A DNA stretch of 64,000 bases from Leptolyngbya sp. Cla-17 (GTDB taxonomy: Bacteria; Cyanobacteriota; Cyanobacteriia; Leptolyngbyales; Leptolyngbyaceae): assembly GCF_016807185.1 (NCBI RefSeq), contig NZ_JAEVYN010000002.1:62001-126000 (forward strand), in the 5' to 3' direction. How positions within the stretch are numbered: the stretch's first letter is position 1; each line of letters begins with the position of its first letter. Below the pieces are notes generated by a model, which was not told the DNA's origin, ran no database searches, and saw nothing but the letters and a program-made list of their open reading frames with translations. This document shows, in pieces, positions 16,737-26,210 of the stretch. Position numbers and translations under genes: made by a program.

Positions 16737-17110
16737 GATGGATACTTTCCAGACAACTTTTTAAGGAGATATTAAGAGTGTGGGAGCTACCTCAACTGGC
16801 AGCGATGGGTCTGCCCCATGACGAGCAGGGATGATGAACCGGTCAGTGACTCATGTACCGATTATGATACAGAAGGGAAATACCCTATGTAATTTCCAAT
16901 GCCAGTGTAACGCGAAGTCACCCTTCCTTGAATAAAGGCTTTGCCAGTATTGACGATTCAAGTCGATTTTGTCATCCTACTTTGTCGCAAGAATATTTAC
17001 CACAACTGCATTTGCAGGAATACTGGATTAATTATAAAAAATTCCTTAAACACAGGCACTTTGACAATCCATAATAGTTTGATGAGGTCAGTCCAATGGG
17101 GGAAACTACA
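16737..17110. other. Divergent intergenic region cp12 / FIST gene
   Basis: Holds the promoters of both genes. TTGACA occurs about 50 nt before the FIST start without a clear -10 partner. No RNA gene or repeat recognised. Confidence 0.35.
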
Positions 17111-18394
17111 ATGGCAGAGCCGCTAAAAAGACAAATGAAGTGGGCAAGTTTTTTATCTACCCGTCCTTCGTTGGAAGCGGCGATCGCTGAGGTGGTGCAG
17201 CAGACCCAAGCAGCGCTGCAAACTTCACCTGACTTGGCATTGATTTTTATTTCATCTGCCTTTGCAAGTGAATATTCTCGATTAATGCCCTTGCTGCAAG
17301 AGCATCTAGCAGGGGTGCCGCTGATTGGCTGCGGTGGTGCTGGAATTACAGGGACGGATCACCAGGGCAATCCTCGTGAAGTGGAAGGAGAACCTGCCTT
17401 AACTTTAATGTTGGCATCATTACCAGAGGTTCACGTCCATACGTTTCATCTATCACCCGAAGACCTACCTGATTTAGATAGTTCCCCAACGGCTTGGGTA
17501 GACGCGATTGGAATTTCTCCGGCTGAGCAGCCCCAGTTTGTGTTACTGGGTGACCCATCTTTTGGGCGATTGAATGACTTGTTGCAAGGGCTGGATTTTG
17601 CCTATGCAGGATCTACCAAAATTGGTGGTTTGCTCAGCGGCAGTATCACCAACTCTGGCGGAATTTTTTGTGATGATTGCTTGCATCACGAAGGAATGGT
17701 TGGTGTGGCACTGAGCGGCAATATTGTGCTAGAGGCGATCGTGGCCCAGGGATGCCGCCCCATCGGTCAGCCCTATCTAGTGACTGAGGGTGAGCGAAAT
17801 ATTATGCTAGCCCTGGATCAGGCAGATATGAGTTTTGCGTCTGCTGGAGGTGGGGCAAGAGTGTCTCAGAAGGGATCTCAGAAGGGGACACCACTGGAGG
17901 TATTGCAAGATTTGATTCAAACCCTGGATGAGGACGATCGCGAGCTAGCCCAGCATTCGTTGTTTATTGGAGTTGCCCAAAGTGAGTTTAAGCAAACATT
18001 GGAACAGGGCGATTTTTTAATTCGGCAATTGATTGGAGTTGATCCTAGAGTAGGAGCAATCGCAATTGGCGATCGAATTCGTCCCGGTCAACGCGTCCAG
18101 TTTCATCTGCGCGATGCAAAAGCTTCGGCGGAAGATCTAGAAACGCTGCTGCTCCGCTATACCTCCAGACATCCTGCTCATACTTTATCTGGCAGTGGAG
18201 CCTTAATGTTTTCTTGCACGGGAAGGGGCGAAGGGCTTTATGGCGAGCCTAATTTCGATTCTCTCTTGTTCAATCGCTACTTGCCTGCCCTTCCGCTGAG
18301 CGGCTTTTTCTGCAATGGCGAAATTGGTCCCGTTGGTGACAGCACTTTTCTACATGGGTTTACTTCGGTATTTGGAATTTTTCGGCAGCCGTGA
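17111..18394 (+). CDS. FIST-domain sensory protein
   Basis: 427 aa with an N-terminal FIST_N region (FISSAFASEY, then GVPLIGCGGAGITGTD and FVLLGDPSFGRLNDLL) and a C-terminal FIST_C region (QFHLRDAKASAEDLETLL, then LMFSCTGRGEGLYGE and GFFCNGEIGPVG). FIST domains are predicted to bind small ligands such as amino acids, usually within signalling proteins; here the domain stands alone. The ATG at 17111 is preferred over 17096 because GGGGGA lies 7 nt upstream. No output domain, so a partner is expected elsewhere. Confidence 0.85.
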   Translation: MAEPLKRQMKWASFLSTRPSLEAAIAEVVQQTQAALQTSPDLALIFISSAFASEYSRLMPLLQEHLAGVPLIGCGGAGITGTDHQGNPREVEGEPALTLMLASLPEVHVHTFHLSPEDLPDLDSSPTAWVDAIGISPAEQPQFVLLGDPSFGRLNDLLQGLDFAYAGSTKIGGLLSGSITNSGGIFCDDCLHHEGMVGVALSGNIVLEAIVAQGCRPIGQPYLVTEGERNIMLALDQADMSFASAGGGARVSQKGSQKGTPLEVLQDLIQTLDEDDRELAQHSLFIGVAQSEFKQTLEQGDFLIRQLIGVDPRVGAIAIGDRIRPGQRVQFHLRDAKASAEDLETLLLRYTSRHPAHTLSGSGALMFSCTGRGEGLYGEPNFDSLLFNRYLPALPLSGFFCNGEIGPVGDSTFLHGFTSVFGIFRQP

Positions 18395-18520
18395 GCCAGA
18401 TGGGTAATATTTACGCTAACTTTTACATGCCTGCCTATAATTGTTGCCTCAGGTTGTTGTGCAAGAACATCATCCGGTGACCAAAATCACAGCAAATTGC
18501 TGCCACGAAAAACTTGATTT

Positions 18521-19435
18521 ATGACTTCTGATACTTCAGTTCCCTCCTCTGCCTCACCTATTTCTGATGGTGTTCTGCCTTCTGATGGCGCTCTAGATAT
18601 AGCTCCAATTAGTGTCGATTCAGAAGGCAGTGCTTCGATAGCAGTAGCCCCTGATAAACCCGCAGAGGGATTGCAAGAGCGCGATTTGCAGGTGCGGCTC
18701 AGAAGTGAGGGCGGCAAACTTTTGCTGCTGCTGCCACCGGAAATTGAGTCCGAAGAGACAAATCCTGCTAGTTCCTTAACATGGTCAGAGGTATTGCAGC
18801 AGCTTAAACAGCGGCTGAATGCAGGAGAGCGGCTATGGCAGGCAGACACATCGGTACATTTGATTGCCCGTGATCGCTTGCTGGATGGGCGACAACTTCA
18901 GGCGATCGCTGATGCCCTGACCGAAGCGCACCTCCGCCTGACTCGCGTTTATACCAGCCGCCGCCAAACCGCTGTTGCTGCTGCCACTACTGGCTACTCA
19001 GTTGAACAACAATCTTCCATTGCCCAACTGAACCCTGCGGGTGCTGAATCTGCCCAGGCGATGGAAGAACCTTTATATTTGCAAACCACACTGCGCTCTG
19101 GCGGCGATGTCCGTCATAATGGCACCGTCATCATCCTGGGAGATTTGAATCCTGGCAGCTCTGTGGTTGCCAATGGCGATATTCTCGTTTGGGGTCGCCT
19201 ACGGGGCACTGCCCATGCAGGCGCAAAAGGCAATGCTCAATGCCTGATCATGGCGCTGCAAATGGAGCCAACCCAAATCCGCATTGCCGATTTTGTTGCG
19301 AGAGCACCCGAAAATCCTCCTGCTCAGTACTACCCTGAAGTTGCCTATGTTGCGCCCCAAGGCACCATCCGCATTTCCAGAGCCTTAGAGTTTTCTCGCG
19401 CTCAAGCTGTGGGCGATCGTGGAACCCTTAAATAA
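18521..19435 (+). CDS. minC: Septum site-determining protein MinC
   Basis: 304 aa. About 60 low-complexity N-terminal residues (Ser/Asp-rich) precede the MinC_N-like part (LQVRLRSEGGKLLLLLP). The C-terminal MinC_C beta-helix is about 185-300: RSGGDVRHNGTVIILGDLN, SSVVANGDILVWGRLRG and AHAGAKGN. MinC inhibits FtsZ away from mid-cell. In most cyanobacteria I know of, minD and minE follow; here a DUF29 gene follows instead. Confidence 0.92.
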   Translation: MTSDTSVPSSASPISDGVLPSDGALDIAPISVDSEGSASIAVAPDKPAEGLQERDLQVRLRSEGGKLLLLLPPEIESEETNPASSLTWSEVLQQLKQRLNAGERLWQADTSVHLIARDRLLDGRQLQAIADALTEAHLRLTRVYTSRRQTAVAAATTGYSVEQQSSIAQLNPAGAESAQAMEEPLYLQTTLRSGGDVRHNGTVIILGDLNPGSSVVANGDILVWGRLRGTAHAGAKGNAQCLIMALQMEPTQIRIADFVARAPENPPAQYYPEVAYVAPQGTIRISRALEFSRAQAVGDRGTLK

Positions 19436-19560
19436 GGAAGCACTCTCTTTTGTGGATTATCAGCCCAAAACTAGTTAAGACTGTATTTCCCGCAACAGCC
19501 CTTACATGATGGGATGATCCTTTTACAATAGAGCACACCTTTCCGCTAGGAGGCTAACCA

Positions 19561-20016
19561 ATGGTGATCGAAACCCAAACTAGTCAAAAAAGTCTTTACG
19601 AAACTGATTTCGTTCAATGGGTTGAAGTAACAGCCAAGCAGCTTCGGAACCAAAATTACACTGCCGTCGATTGGGCAAATCTGATCGAGGAAATTGAGGA
19701 TATGTCTCGACGAGAACGAAAAGCGTTGAAAAGCAACCTCGTTGTAGTGTTGTTGCATCTCCTCAAATGGCAGTTTCAAACGGATCAGAGATCGGGCAGT
19801 TGGCGCAGCAGTATCCGTGAACATCGCCGCCGCATCAACGACGACTTGAAAGACTCACCTAGCCTGGTTCCTTACCTGCAAGAAGTTTTCGCTGAATGCT
19901 ACACCAATGCTTGTGAGCAAGCGGCTGACGAAACAGGTTTACCACTCACCACCTTTCCTGAAGCTTGCCCTTACACGATCGAGCAAACTATAAATTCCGA
20001 ATTCTTACCTGAGTAA
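19561..20016 (+). CDS. DUF29 family protein
   Basis: 151 aa with the DUF29 signature: YETDFVQWVEVTAKQLR, then DWANLIEEIEDMSRRERKAL and LLHLLKWQFQ, RSGSWRSSIREHR. It is a cyanobacteria-enriched family of unknown function, often present in many copies. An excellent site (AGGAGG, 8 nt before ATG) fixes the start. Confidence 0.9.
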   Translation: MVIETQTSQKSLYETDFVQWVEVTAKQLRNQNYTAVDWANLIEEIEDMSRRERKALKSNLVVVLLHLLKWQFQTDQRSGSWRSSIREHRRRINDDLKDSPSLVPYLQEVFAECYTNACEQAADETGLPLTTFPEACPYTIEQTINSEFLPE

Positions 20017-20163
20017 TATTTTTCTACTTTTAGGTACGCATATTGTGTTTCATGCTTCAAACCAACATACAAAATTAGCGATTGCAACGCAATGAACTTA
20101 TTCCCAGCGTAGGTCACGTCTGATGAAGTTGAAAATCAACTTTTAAAACCTGTCACAAGCCTT

Positions 20164-20577
20164 TCATGGTGAGTCAACCCTTGAATAAATATCCATGCAC
20201 TTAGCATTAATTGCACCCATCACTAACGTGTTGTCAGAGATTGCATACTCAAACAATTCTCCATCAGAGGAAAAGCGACTTCCATCAAGAACTGAATAAT
20301 CAACCACATCAATCTCATCACCAAGCGATATGATTGCTTTTCCATCTTTGAAAAACTCTACACTCTTTCTTGGTATTTCAACTTTAAGCACAGGACATTC
20401 ACCACCATATTGGACTCTATTCCATTTTCCAAGAAGGGGATTCTGAGGATTGCTTTTTTCAGCAAAGGGATTCTGAGAATTGCTGTCGTTTGCAGTTTGA
20501 CTGCATGAAACCATTGATAAAGTAAGCATTACTAAAGATACAACTAACCATTTTTGAAGTTTGCAAGTCGGTAACAT
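20164..20577 (-). CDS. Small lipoprotein, unknown function
   Basis: 137 aa with a lipoprotein signal: hydrophobic WLVVSLVMLTLSMVSC, lipobox SMVSC with Cys25. After it comes an imperfect repeat (SQNPFAEKSNPQNPLLGK), then a compact domain starting GKWNRVQYGGECPV and containing FFKDGKAIIS and DNTLVMG, reminiscent of small lipocalin-like 'GKW' domains. Two further cysteines could pair. Probably anchored on the outside of a membrane. Confidence 0.65.
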   Translation of the reverse strand: MLPTCKLQKWLVVSLVMLTLSMVSCSQTANDSNSQNPFAEKSNPQNPLLGKWNRVQYGGECPVLKVEIPRKSVEFFKDGKAIISLGDEIDVVDYSVLDGSRFSSDGELFEYAISDNTLVMGAINAKCMDIYSRVDSP

Positions 20578-20930
20578 ACACCCTCATATGCGGAAAGAGG
20601 TGGAACATCAATTAGAAACTATGCGGTAAAATGGTCACTAATTCCAATTTCAACTATAGCCAAAGCATACCTTTGCAGAGAAAACCAAAAACATCTGTCT
20701 ATGACGAAATTAGATTTTTAACAAGCATAAATACTTGTCGAGTAGATCTAATTTCTTTCACTCTAAAGATGATCAGTGCGATGGAACGCTAACAATCAAT
20801 TCAGACTAGACATGGCGGTTTTAAGTTCCTGATTTAGATAATAAGGCTGAAACTTTGATCAGCAATTTTAGGGTGGCTCTTTGAAGTGTGGGTAGCATCT
20901 TTAGCAGACATTGGAAGTGGCAATAGATCC
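20578..20930. other. Gap with nested inverted repeat
   Basis: GAAATTAGAT (20706-20715) pairs with ATCTAATTTC (20746-20755), and inside it ACAAG (20721-20725) pairs with CTTGT (20734-20738). It could be a terminator or a recombination/regulatory site. No coding potential seen in the rest. Confidence 0.4.
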
Positions 20931-21803
20931 TTAACCCAAAGACTCGGCTTTCACGGCAAATTCAGCTTCTAGAGTGGCTCCGGGGGCGAGATGGATCAAG
21001 CGATCGCCCGTATTTAGCGCATTTCTGCCAGCAGTCCAGGGTTCCAGGCAATAAAAATCTTTGCCCTTAACCGTCCAGAACACCACTGTAGAAAAGTCTG
21101 GGCTAAAGGTGAAGGTGAGTTTGAGGTTTTTGTTGGGATCAGTCACTGTTGCCACATGGCTCGATAGTTCAGTGAACGCCACGTCAATTTCGTCTAGCTC
21201 AAAGTCAAAGTTCCCTGTGTAAGCCTGCGACAATTTGGCACGCTGATCGTAAAATTCGCTGGAGGGAATTTGAAATTGCAGCGCCGTCTTATCAGTTACG
21301 GCAAAGTAGGGATGGAAGCCAACGGAAAAAGGCATTGGCTCGGCTGAGTGATTGGTAAACCGCTGGCTCAACGTCAACGTATCGCCCTTCAAGATATAAG
21401 TAAAGGCAAGCTCAAACTCAAAGGGATAGGCGGTACGGGTTTGTTCGGTGCTGGTTAACCCTAGAGTAAGGCTGGCTCCATCGTCGGTTGACTGCTTCAC
21501 CACACTCCAAGGCAGTTCTCGCGCAAATCCATGCTGCTTAATGCTGTAATCCTTGCCGTTGTGGGTGTAGGTGTTATCCACCACATTGCCGCACAAGGGA
21601 AACAGAATCGGATTACCGCCCCGAACAGTAAGCGTTGGATCAGTAAAGCGTTCTTTATCTAAGTAAAAAATCTCTTGACCGTTCATTTGCCAACTGGTGG
21701 CGATGCCGCCGCGCTCCGGCACAATTTCTAGCGTTGTTCCAGTCGCCTCATCGGTGAGGATGTAGGTGAGATATTGGCGTTGCTCCGTTGCGATCGCGCT
21801 CAT
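20931..21803 (-). CDS. Aldose 1-epimerase family protein
   Basis: 290 aa galactose mutarotase-like fold. Visible: GGIATSWQMNGQEIFYL, GGNPILFPLCGNV, KQHGFAREL (conserved His), FSVGFHPYFAV (catalytic-region His) and the C-terminal FYCLEPWTAGRNALNTGD with the catalytic Glu. The family acts on hexoses or hexose-6-phosphates; the exact sugar is not deducible. AAGGAG precedes the ATG at 21803. No sugar operon surrounds it. Confidence 0.85.
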   Translation of the reverse strand: MSAIATEQRQYLTYILTDEATGTTLEIVPERGGIATSWQMNGQEIFYLDKERFTDPTLTVRGGNPILFPLCGNVVDNTYTHNGKDYSIKQHGFARELPWSVVKQSTDDGASLTLGLTSTEQTRTAYPFEFELAFTYILKGDTLTLSQRFTNHSAEPMPFSVGFHPYFAVTDKTALQFQIPSSEFYDQRAKLSQAYTGNFDFELDEIDVAFTELSSHVATVTDPNKNLKLTFTFSPDFSTVVFWTVKGKDFYCLEPWTAGRNALNTGDRLIHLAPGATLEAEFAVKAESLG

Positions 21804-21868
21804 GCTTGGCTCCTTGCTCCCAAAAACACCTCACTTTAACCTATTTGGATTAATGATCCGTTAACGAG

Positions 21869-24118
21869 CTACCACATCATCGGCGCTTTTAATGCCACAT
21901 CTTGCGTGGCAAAATCTTTTTCAGGCTCAGTCACCTGCTTTGTTTCAGCTACGGGCGCTATTTTCACTACAGATTTGGGGTGAATCTGAAAACTAACGTT
22001 GCTAGGCTGAGCCGCAGGTAACGCCGTAGAATCCACGGAATCTGTTGAGGTCGGCTGGTTGACTTGGGGAATTCCTTGATTTCCTTGCGGATTGCCTTTG
22101 AGTGGAGTTTGGCTAGGAGAATTGGTGAAGGAGTTACTAGGATTTGCGAAAGCAGGAAGTTGGGGCGCATTGGGAGAAATCACCGGAGCCTCGGTTTGGG
22201 CCGCAGGTGGCTGAGTGATATCGGCTGGGTTGCTCCTAGGTGTCGGCGTAGGAGGGCTCAATTCTCCGTAACCCGGCAGGATATCGGTATTTGCTGGATC
22301 AATCGGTGTAGGCGTACTGACTTCATCTAGGGTAGACGGTGTCGCTGGACTATTGAGGGCTTCTGGCGCGACGGTTGTTTGAGGAATCCCTACACCTGCA
22401 TCAACGGCTGGAACATCAGCAGGTGGCGGAATTAAATTATCGGGTGATAACGGTGCTGGTGCCCGGTTGATGCGCGGCAGGGATGGAGAGGTTGGCAGCG
22501 TGGCAGGAGCTAGTGCCTCTGGAACAGCCGTGGGTATAGGAGTCTGGGGCGCACGGGCATCGAGTATCACAGGGGACTGCATGGGTTGCTGAAAATTGGC
22601 AGATAGCTGAGTGATGTTTTTGAGGATAGTAGCCCCGCGATCGCCCTCCGCAACTTTTGGCTGGTAGCCCGTCACCTCAACCGGCAAAAACTCTACTTTC
22701 ATCTGTTTGTCTTTGAGGGAAACTTGCATCACTGCTGTTTCGTAATCGGTGCGAGAATTACCACCAAAGATGAAGTTACCCATGGAATAGGCGATCGGGC
22801 GACCTTTGTAAATCTCTGCACCTTGCAGCACATGGGGATGGTGCCCGACAATAACATCGGCACCTTGGTCAACCGTGAAATGCCCCAGCTTCACTTGCCA
22901 GTCGGCTGGAGCTTCTGCCAGTTCTTGCCCCCAGTGGAAGTTCACTATGACCCAATCCACTTGATCCCGAATAGCTTTAATGTCTTCTGCAATCCGATCT
23001 TCCTTAATCGAATTAACACCTGCTTTGTTTACTTCTGCACCGTATTCTTCTCCCCAATAGGAAAGATAGGCAATCCGTTGACCCTTCACATCAATAATTT
23101 TCGGGCGGCGGGCTTCAGTGATGTCCTTTCCGGCTCCCATATATTGAATTCCGGCAGCATCCAACGTTGTCAGCGTTTCCTTCAATCCCTCCGCTTCAAA
23201 ATCCATGGTGTGGTTATTTGCCAGGCTCACCAGATCGACTCCACCAGTCGTCAGCACCTTGACCGCATCAGGATCAGCTTTGAAGTTAAACTGTTTTCCA
23301 GGCATGGCAAGGGTTGCTCTGGTCAGAGGGTTTTCCAAGTTCACCATGGATAAATCTGCCTGCTGATACTCCTTCATGGCGGCAAAAGGGCGTTGATAAT
23401 CCTGACCGATGATTTCTTCAAAATGGTCTGATAGGGTGACATCCCCTGCAAACATCAGTGTCACCGTTGGGTCTTGAGGATTGGCAACTTGATTGTGCTT
23501 CCACACGGGAACGGTTTCTAAGGCAGTCCGAACGGTATCAGAGCGGGTAGGAAGATTTTTATTACCCGATTGAGAAGAGGCAGAGGCATCTGTTTGAGCG
23601 ACGGGCGCTCGGCTGTAGCCCAAAAAGCCACCGACCATGATGGCGGCAGCGGCAGGTCCACCCACTAACAAGGTCCGAGCAAAACGTAGGCGGGTTTTGC
23701 GTCGAGCGGTTTTGTGAATCCGCGATCGCATCTGCTGATGGGGCTGAGAGCGATTCCGATTGGCAGGCGTGACAATCCGTACCGATTGCTTCCAAAGAAT
23801 CTGTTGTGGTCTATCTGCCAACCGAACCGCAATATTGGCACCCCGAATGATTGGGGAATTCAACTGCCACAAATGATGGCAAACAAATCGCATTAGTTGC
23901 TCTTGCCAAGTGCCTTCAGGGACTTCCTGATCTGGAATAAAGGGCAATTCAATCAGCAGCCGTAGATTGGTGGGATTGCTAGAACCAACTCGTGCCTTTA
24001 GCCCATAGGGACGCAACGATTGATTAAGCCACTGCGCGATCGCCTGTAAATTTCCCCGCTGAGCGAGTTGCAACACATTCGGCGAGTATCCCAACATTGC
24101 AGACTGAACCATACCCAT
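21869..24118 (-). CDS. CapA-family poly-gamma-glutamate/capsule protein with long proline-rich tail
   Basis: 749 aa in three parts. Residues 1-140: cytoplasmic region. A hydrophobic anchor is near 150-170 (LLVGGPAAAAIMVGGFLG). A CapA metallophosphatase-like domain follows (about 215-480) with LMFAGDVTLSD, LANNHTMDFEAEGL, AYLSYWGEEYG, VIVNFHWGQE and VIVGHHPHVLQG. From about 510 it is Pro/Thr/Ser-rich and apparently disordered, suggesting passage through or along the cell wall. The N-terminal cytoplasmic extension and long tail are unusual for CapA. Confidence 0.85.
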   Translation of the reverse strand: MGMVQSAMLGYSPNVLQLAQRGNLQAIAQWLNQSLRPYGLKARVGSSNPTNLRLLIELPFIPDQEVPEGTWQEQLMRFVCHHLWQLNSPIIRGANIAVRLADRPQQILWKQSVRIVTPANRNRSQPHQQMRSRIHKTARRKTRLRFARTLLVGGPAAAAIMVGGFLGYSRAPVAQTDASASSQSGNKNLPTRSDTVRTALETVPVWKHNQVANPQDPTVTLMFAGDVTLSDHFEEIIGQDYQRPFAAMKEYQQADLSMVNLENPLTRATLAMPGKQFNFKADPDAVKVLTTGGVDLVSLANNHTMDFEAEGLKETLTTLDAAGIQYMGAGKDITEARRPKIIDVKGQRIAYLSYWGEEYGAEVNKAGVNSIKEDRIAEDIKAIRDQVDWVIVNFHWGQELAEAPADWQVKLGHFTVDQGADVIVGHHPHVLQGAEIYKGRPIAYSMGNFIFGGNSRTDYETAVMQVSLKDKQMKVEFLPVEVTGYQPKVAEGDRGATILKNITQLSANFQQPMQSPVILDARAPQTPIPTAVPEALAPATLPTSPSLPRINRAPAPLSPDNLIPPPADVPAVDAGVGIPQTTVAPEALNSPATPSTLDEVSTPTPIDPANTDILPGYGELSPPTPTPRSNPADITQPPAAQTEAPVISPNAPQLPAFANPSNSFTNSPSQTPLKGNPQGNQGIPQVNQPTSTDSVDSTALPAAQPSNVSFQIHPKSVVKIAPVAETKQVTEPEKDFATQDVALKAPMMW

Positions 24119-24299
24119 TCATCCTCAAACACTGCCACTAGCAGAAAATCATCTCTTTCTCGAATACAGGAGAAATTGACAACCTATTAATACTCTATAT
24201 CTACCAATTTCAACCAAATTATATTCAGTAAATCACCCAAAACTTTTTAGAGAGCTTTTATTTACACAGTCGCTCTAATACTTGATCCCAATTGATCCC

Positions 24300-24338
24300 A
24301 AACTTTGCGCTCTAAACTTTGCACTCTACTTTGCATCT
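24300..24338 (+). repeat. Short tandem repeat upstream of tldD
   Basis: AAACTTTGCGCTCT, AAACTTTGCACTCT and a partial ACTTTGCATCT follow one another directly, after a doubled TTGATCCCA. It lies 55-95 nt before the tldD start, so it could be in its 5' UTR or promoter. Confidence 0.6.
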
Positions 24339-24392
24339 AGTCTCAATTGATTAGAGAATAGATAGAGCGTTTTACCGGGTCTAAATTTCCTT

Positions 24393-25793
24393 ATGACTAC
24401 CTTACCTGCCAACGCAAAAGATTTACTAGCTGATTTAATCGCTCGTTACCGTTCCCATGTGGACTATTTGGCGATTCGCCTAGAAGCTGCCGAAGGAACC
24501 GATATCTTACTGCGTGGAAATAAAATTGAAACGTTGAGTGAAGGAATTTCCATTGGTGGACATGTAAGGGCTTGTCATAAGGGAGGGTGGGGCTTTGCGA
24601 GCTTTAATCGGCTTGCCACACTCGAAGAGCAAGTAGAAGCAGCGATCGCTGCCGCTCGGTTAGTTGGTGATGAAGAAACCCTGCTGGCACCCGTTGATCC
24701 CATCCAAGACATCTGCATCTTTCCTTTAGTGGGCAGCGATCCACGGCAGATTTCCTTGGCGCAAAAAAAAGGTTTGTGCCAGCACTATGGAGAGATTTTG
24801 CGAAGCGTTAGCTCGCAAATTGCTACTGTTTCAGTCCGCTATGGCGACAGCGCCCAACGAACTATTTTGGCAACTTCTGATGGCACCATGCTGGAACAGT
24901 CGTGGGTCGATATGGAGATGCGCTATGCGGCGACTGCTCGCAACGGCGATCGCGTGCAAACTGGGCGTGAAACCACAGGATCTCGAAAAGCCTACGAAGA
25001 TTTAAGCGGATTGGATACTCAAGTGCGTAGCGCAGCACAACGAGCAGTCGATTCTCTGGCATTACCCCCGGTCAAAGGCAATACCTACACGGTGGTAATC
25101 GATCCAGTCTTGACGGGGTTGTTTGTTCATGAAGCCTTTGGACACCTCTCTGAAGCAGACATGGCATACGAAAATCCTGATCTGCTGGAGACCATGAGCA
25201 TAGGTCGGCAGTTTGGTCCAAAAGAGCTGCAAATTTTTGATGGGGCGGCCTCCGAGGGGCATCGCGGCAGCTATGACTATGATGACGAAGGCACTCCAGC
25301 TACAACCACACAATTGATCAAAGATGGTGTTCTAGTCGGACGGCTGCATTCTCGTGAGACAGCAGGTAAACTGGGGGAAACTCCAACTGGGAATGCACGC
25401 TGCCTAAACTACCATTACCCGCCGATTGTTCGCATGACGAATACTTGGATTGAACCAGGCAAAACTCCCGTTGCAGACTTGTTTGACGGCATTCGAGAAG
25501 GCGTGTATGCCTGTAACTGGCTGGGCGGAATGACCAATGGAGAAATGTTCACCTTTGCCGCTGGCGAAGCCTGGATGATTCGTGATGGCAAAATTGCTGA
25601 GCCGGTGCGCGATGTTACCCTATCGGGCAATGCCTTCAAAACTTTGGCAAATATTGAAGCGATCGGCAATGACTTTTTTTGGGATGAGTCAGGTGGCTGC
25701 GGTAAAGGCGGACAAAGCGGTTTGTCTGTGGGCTGTGGTGGTCCTAGCTTGAGAGTTCGGAATGTGGTTGTGGGCGGCGAAGCAGTTGAATAA
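24393..25793 (+). CDS. tldD: Metalloprotease TldD family
   Basis: 466 aa. The zinc motif is HEAFGHLSEADM (residues about 247-258), and GGMTNGEMFTFAAGEAWM and SGGCGKGGQSGLSVGCGG mark the TldD (not PmbA/TldE) member. TldD/E heterodimers cut unfolded peptides and mature some RiPPs. The TldE partner is not in this window. Confidence 0.93.
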   Translation: MTTLPANAKDLLADLIARYRSHVDYLAIRLEAAEGTDILLRGNKIETLSEGISIGGHVRACHKGGWGFASFNRLATLEEQVEAAIAAARLVGDEETLLAPVDPIQDICIFPLVGSDPRQISLAQKKGLCQHYGEILRSVSSQIATVSVRYGDSAQRTILATSDGTMLEQSWVDMEMRYAATARNGDRVQTGRETTGSRKAYEDLSGLDTQVRSAAQRAVDSLALPPVKGNTYTVVIDPVLTGLFVHEAFGHLSEADMAYENPDLLETMSIGRQFGPKELQIFDGAASEGHRGSYDYDDEGTPATTTQLIKDGVLVGRLHSRETAGKLGETPTGNARCLNYHYPPIVRMTNTWIEPGKTPVADLFDGIREGVYACNWLGGMTNGEMFTFAAGEAWMIRDGKIAEPVRDVTLSGNAFKTLANIEAIGNDFFWDESGGCGKGGQSGLSVGCGGPSLRVRNVVVGGEAVE

Positions 25794-26210
25794 TGGGTGA
25801 GCTTCGATTTGGGCTTTGACCTGGGCGCTGTAAACCAAAAAGGGCTCAGCCGAACGGTATCGGTCGGCAAAGAGGTCAGGTGAAAATAGGAAATGCGAAG
25901 AATCCTTTAGCTTCTACCTGAACCTTAGGGAAAATCCTTCTTTGGGCTACGGTAGATTTCATCTCTATCGGGTTAGGGTTATGGGGCGCTTTGGACAAAA
26001 TCCATGAAACTCCAAAGATTAGGTTGTTGCTATAGCGATAACCTATTGGCGATCGCCATCTACCACCACATCGGTGACTTGGCGAGGACAGAACCCTGAG
26101 CGTGATAAAAATAGGCAGTTTTAACCGCATTGTTGCTATCTGCTTGTTACAATGCGTTACATAATAGTTGATATCCTGGCTAGACAGCCACGAAACCTTA
26201 ATCTGCAACG
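25794..26210. other. Intergenic region tldD / ABC1 kinase gene
   Basis: Contains a hairpin around 26011-26034 (TAGGTT and AACCTA arms round a GCTATAGC core). No convincing gene in either strand. Confidence 0.35.

Noticed and set aside
22724..23353. 209-codon plus-strand frame opposite capA
   Set aside because: It is fully antisense to the CapA domain, whose motifs are clear; composition (HHCCFVIG...) is not protein-like and it has no ribosome-binding site.
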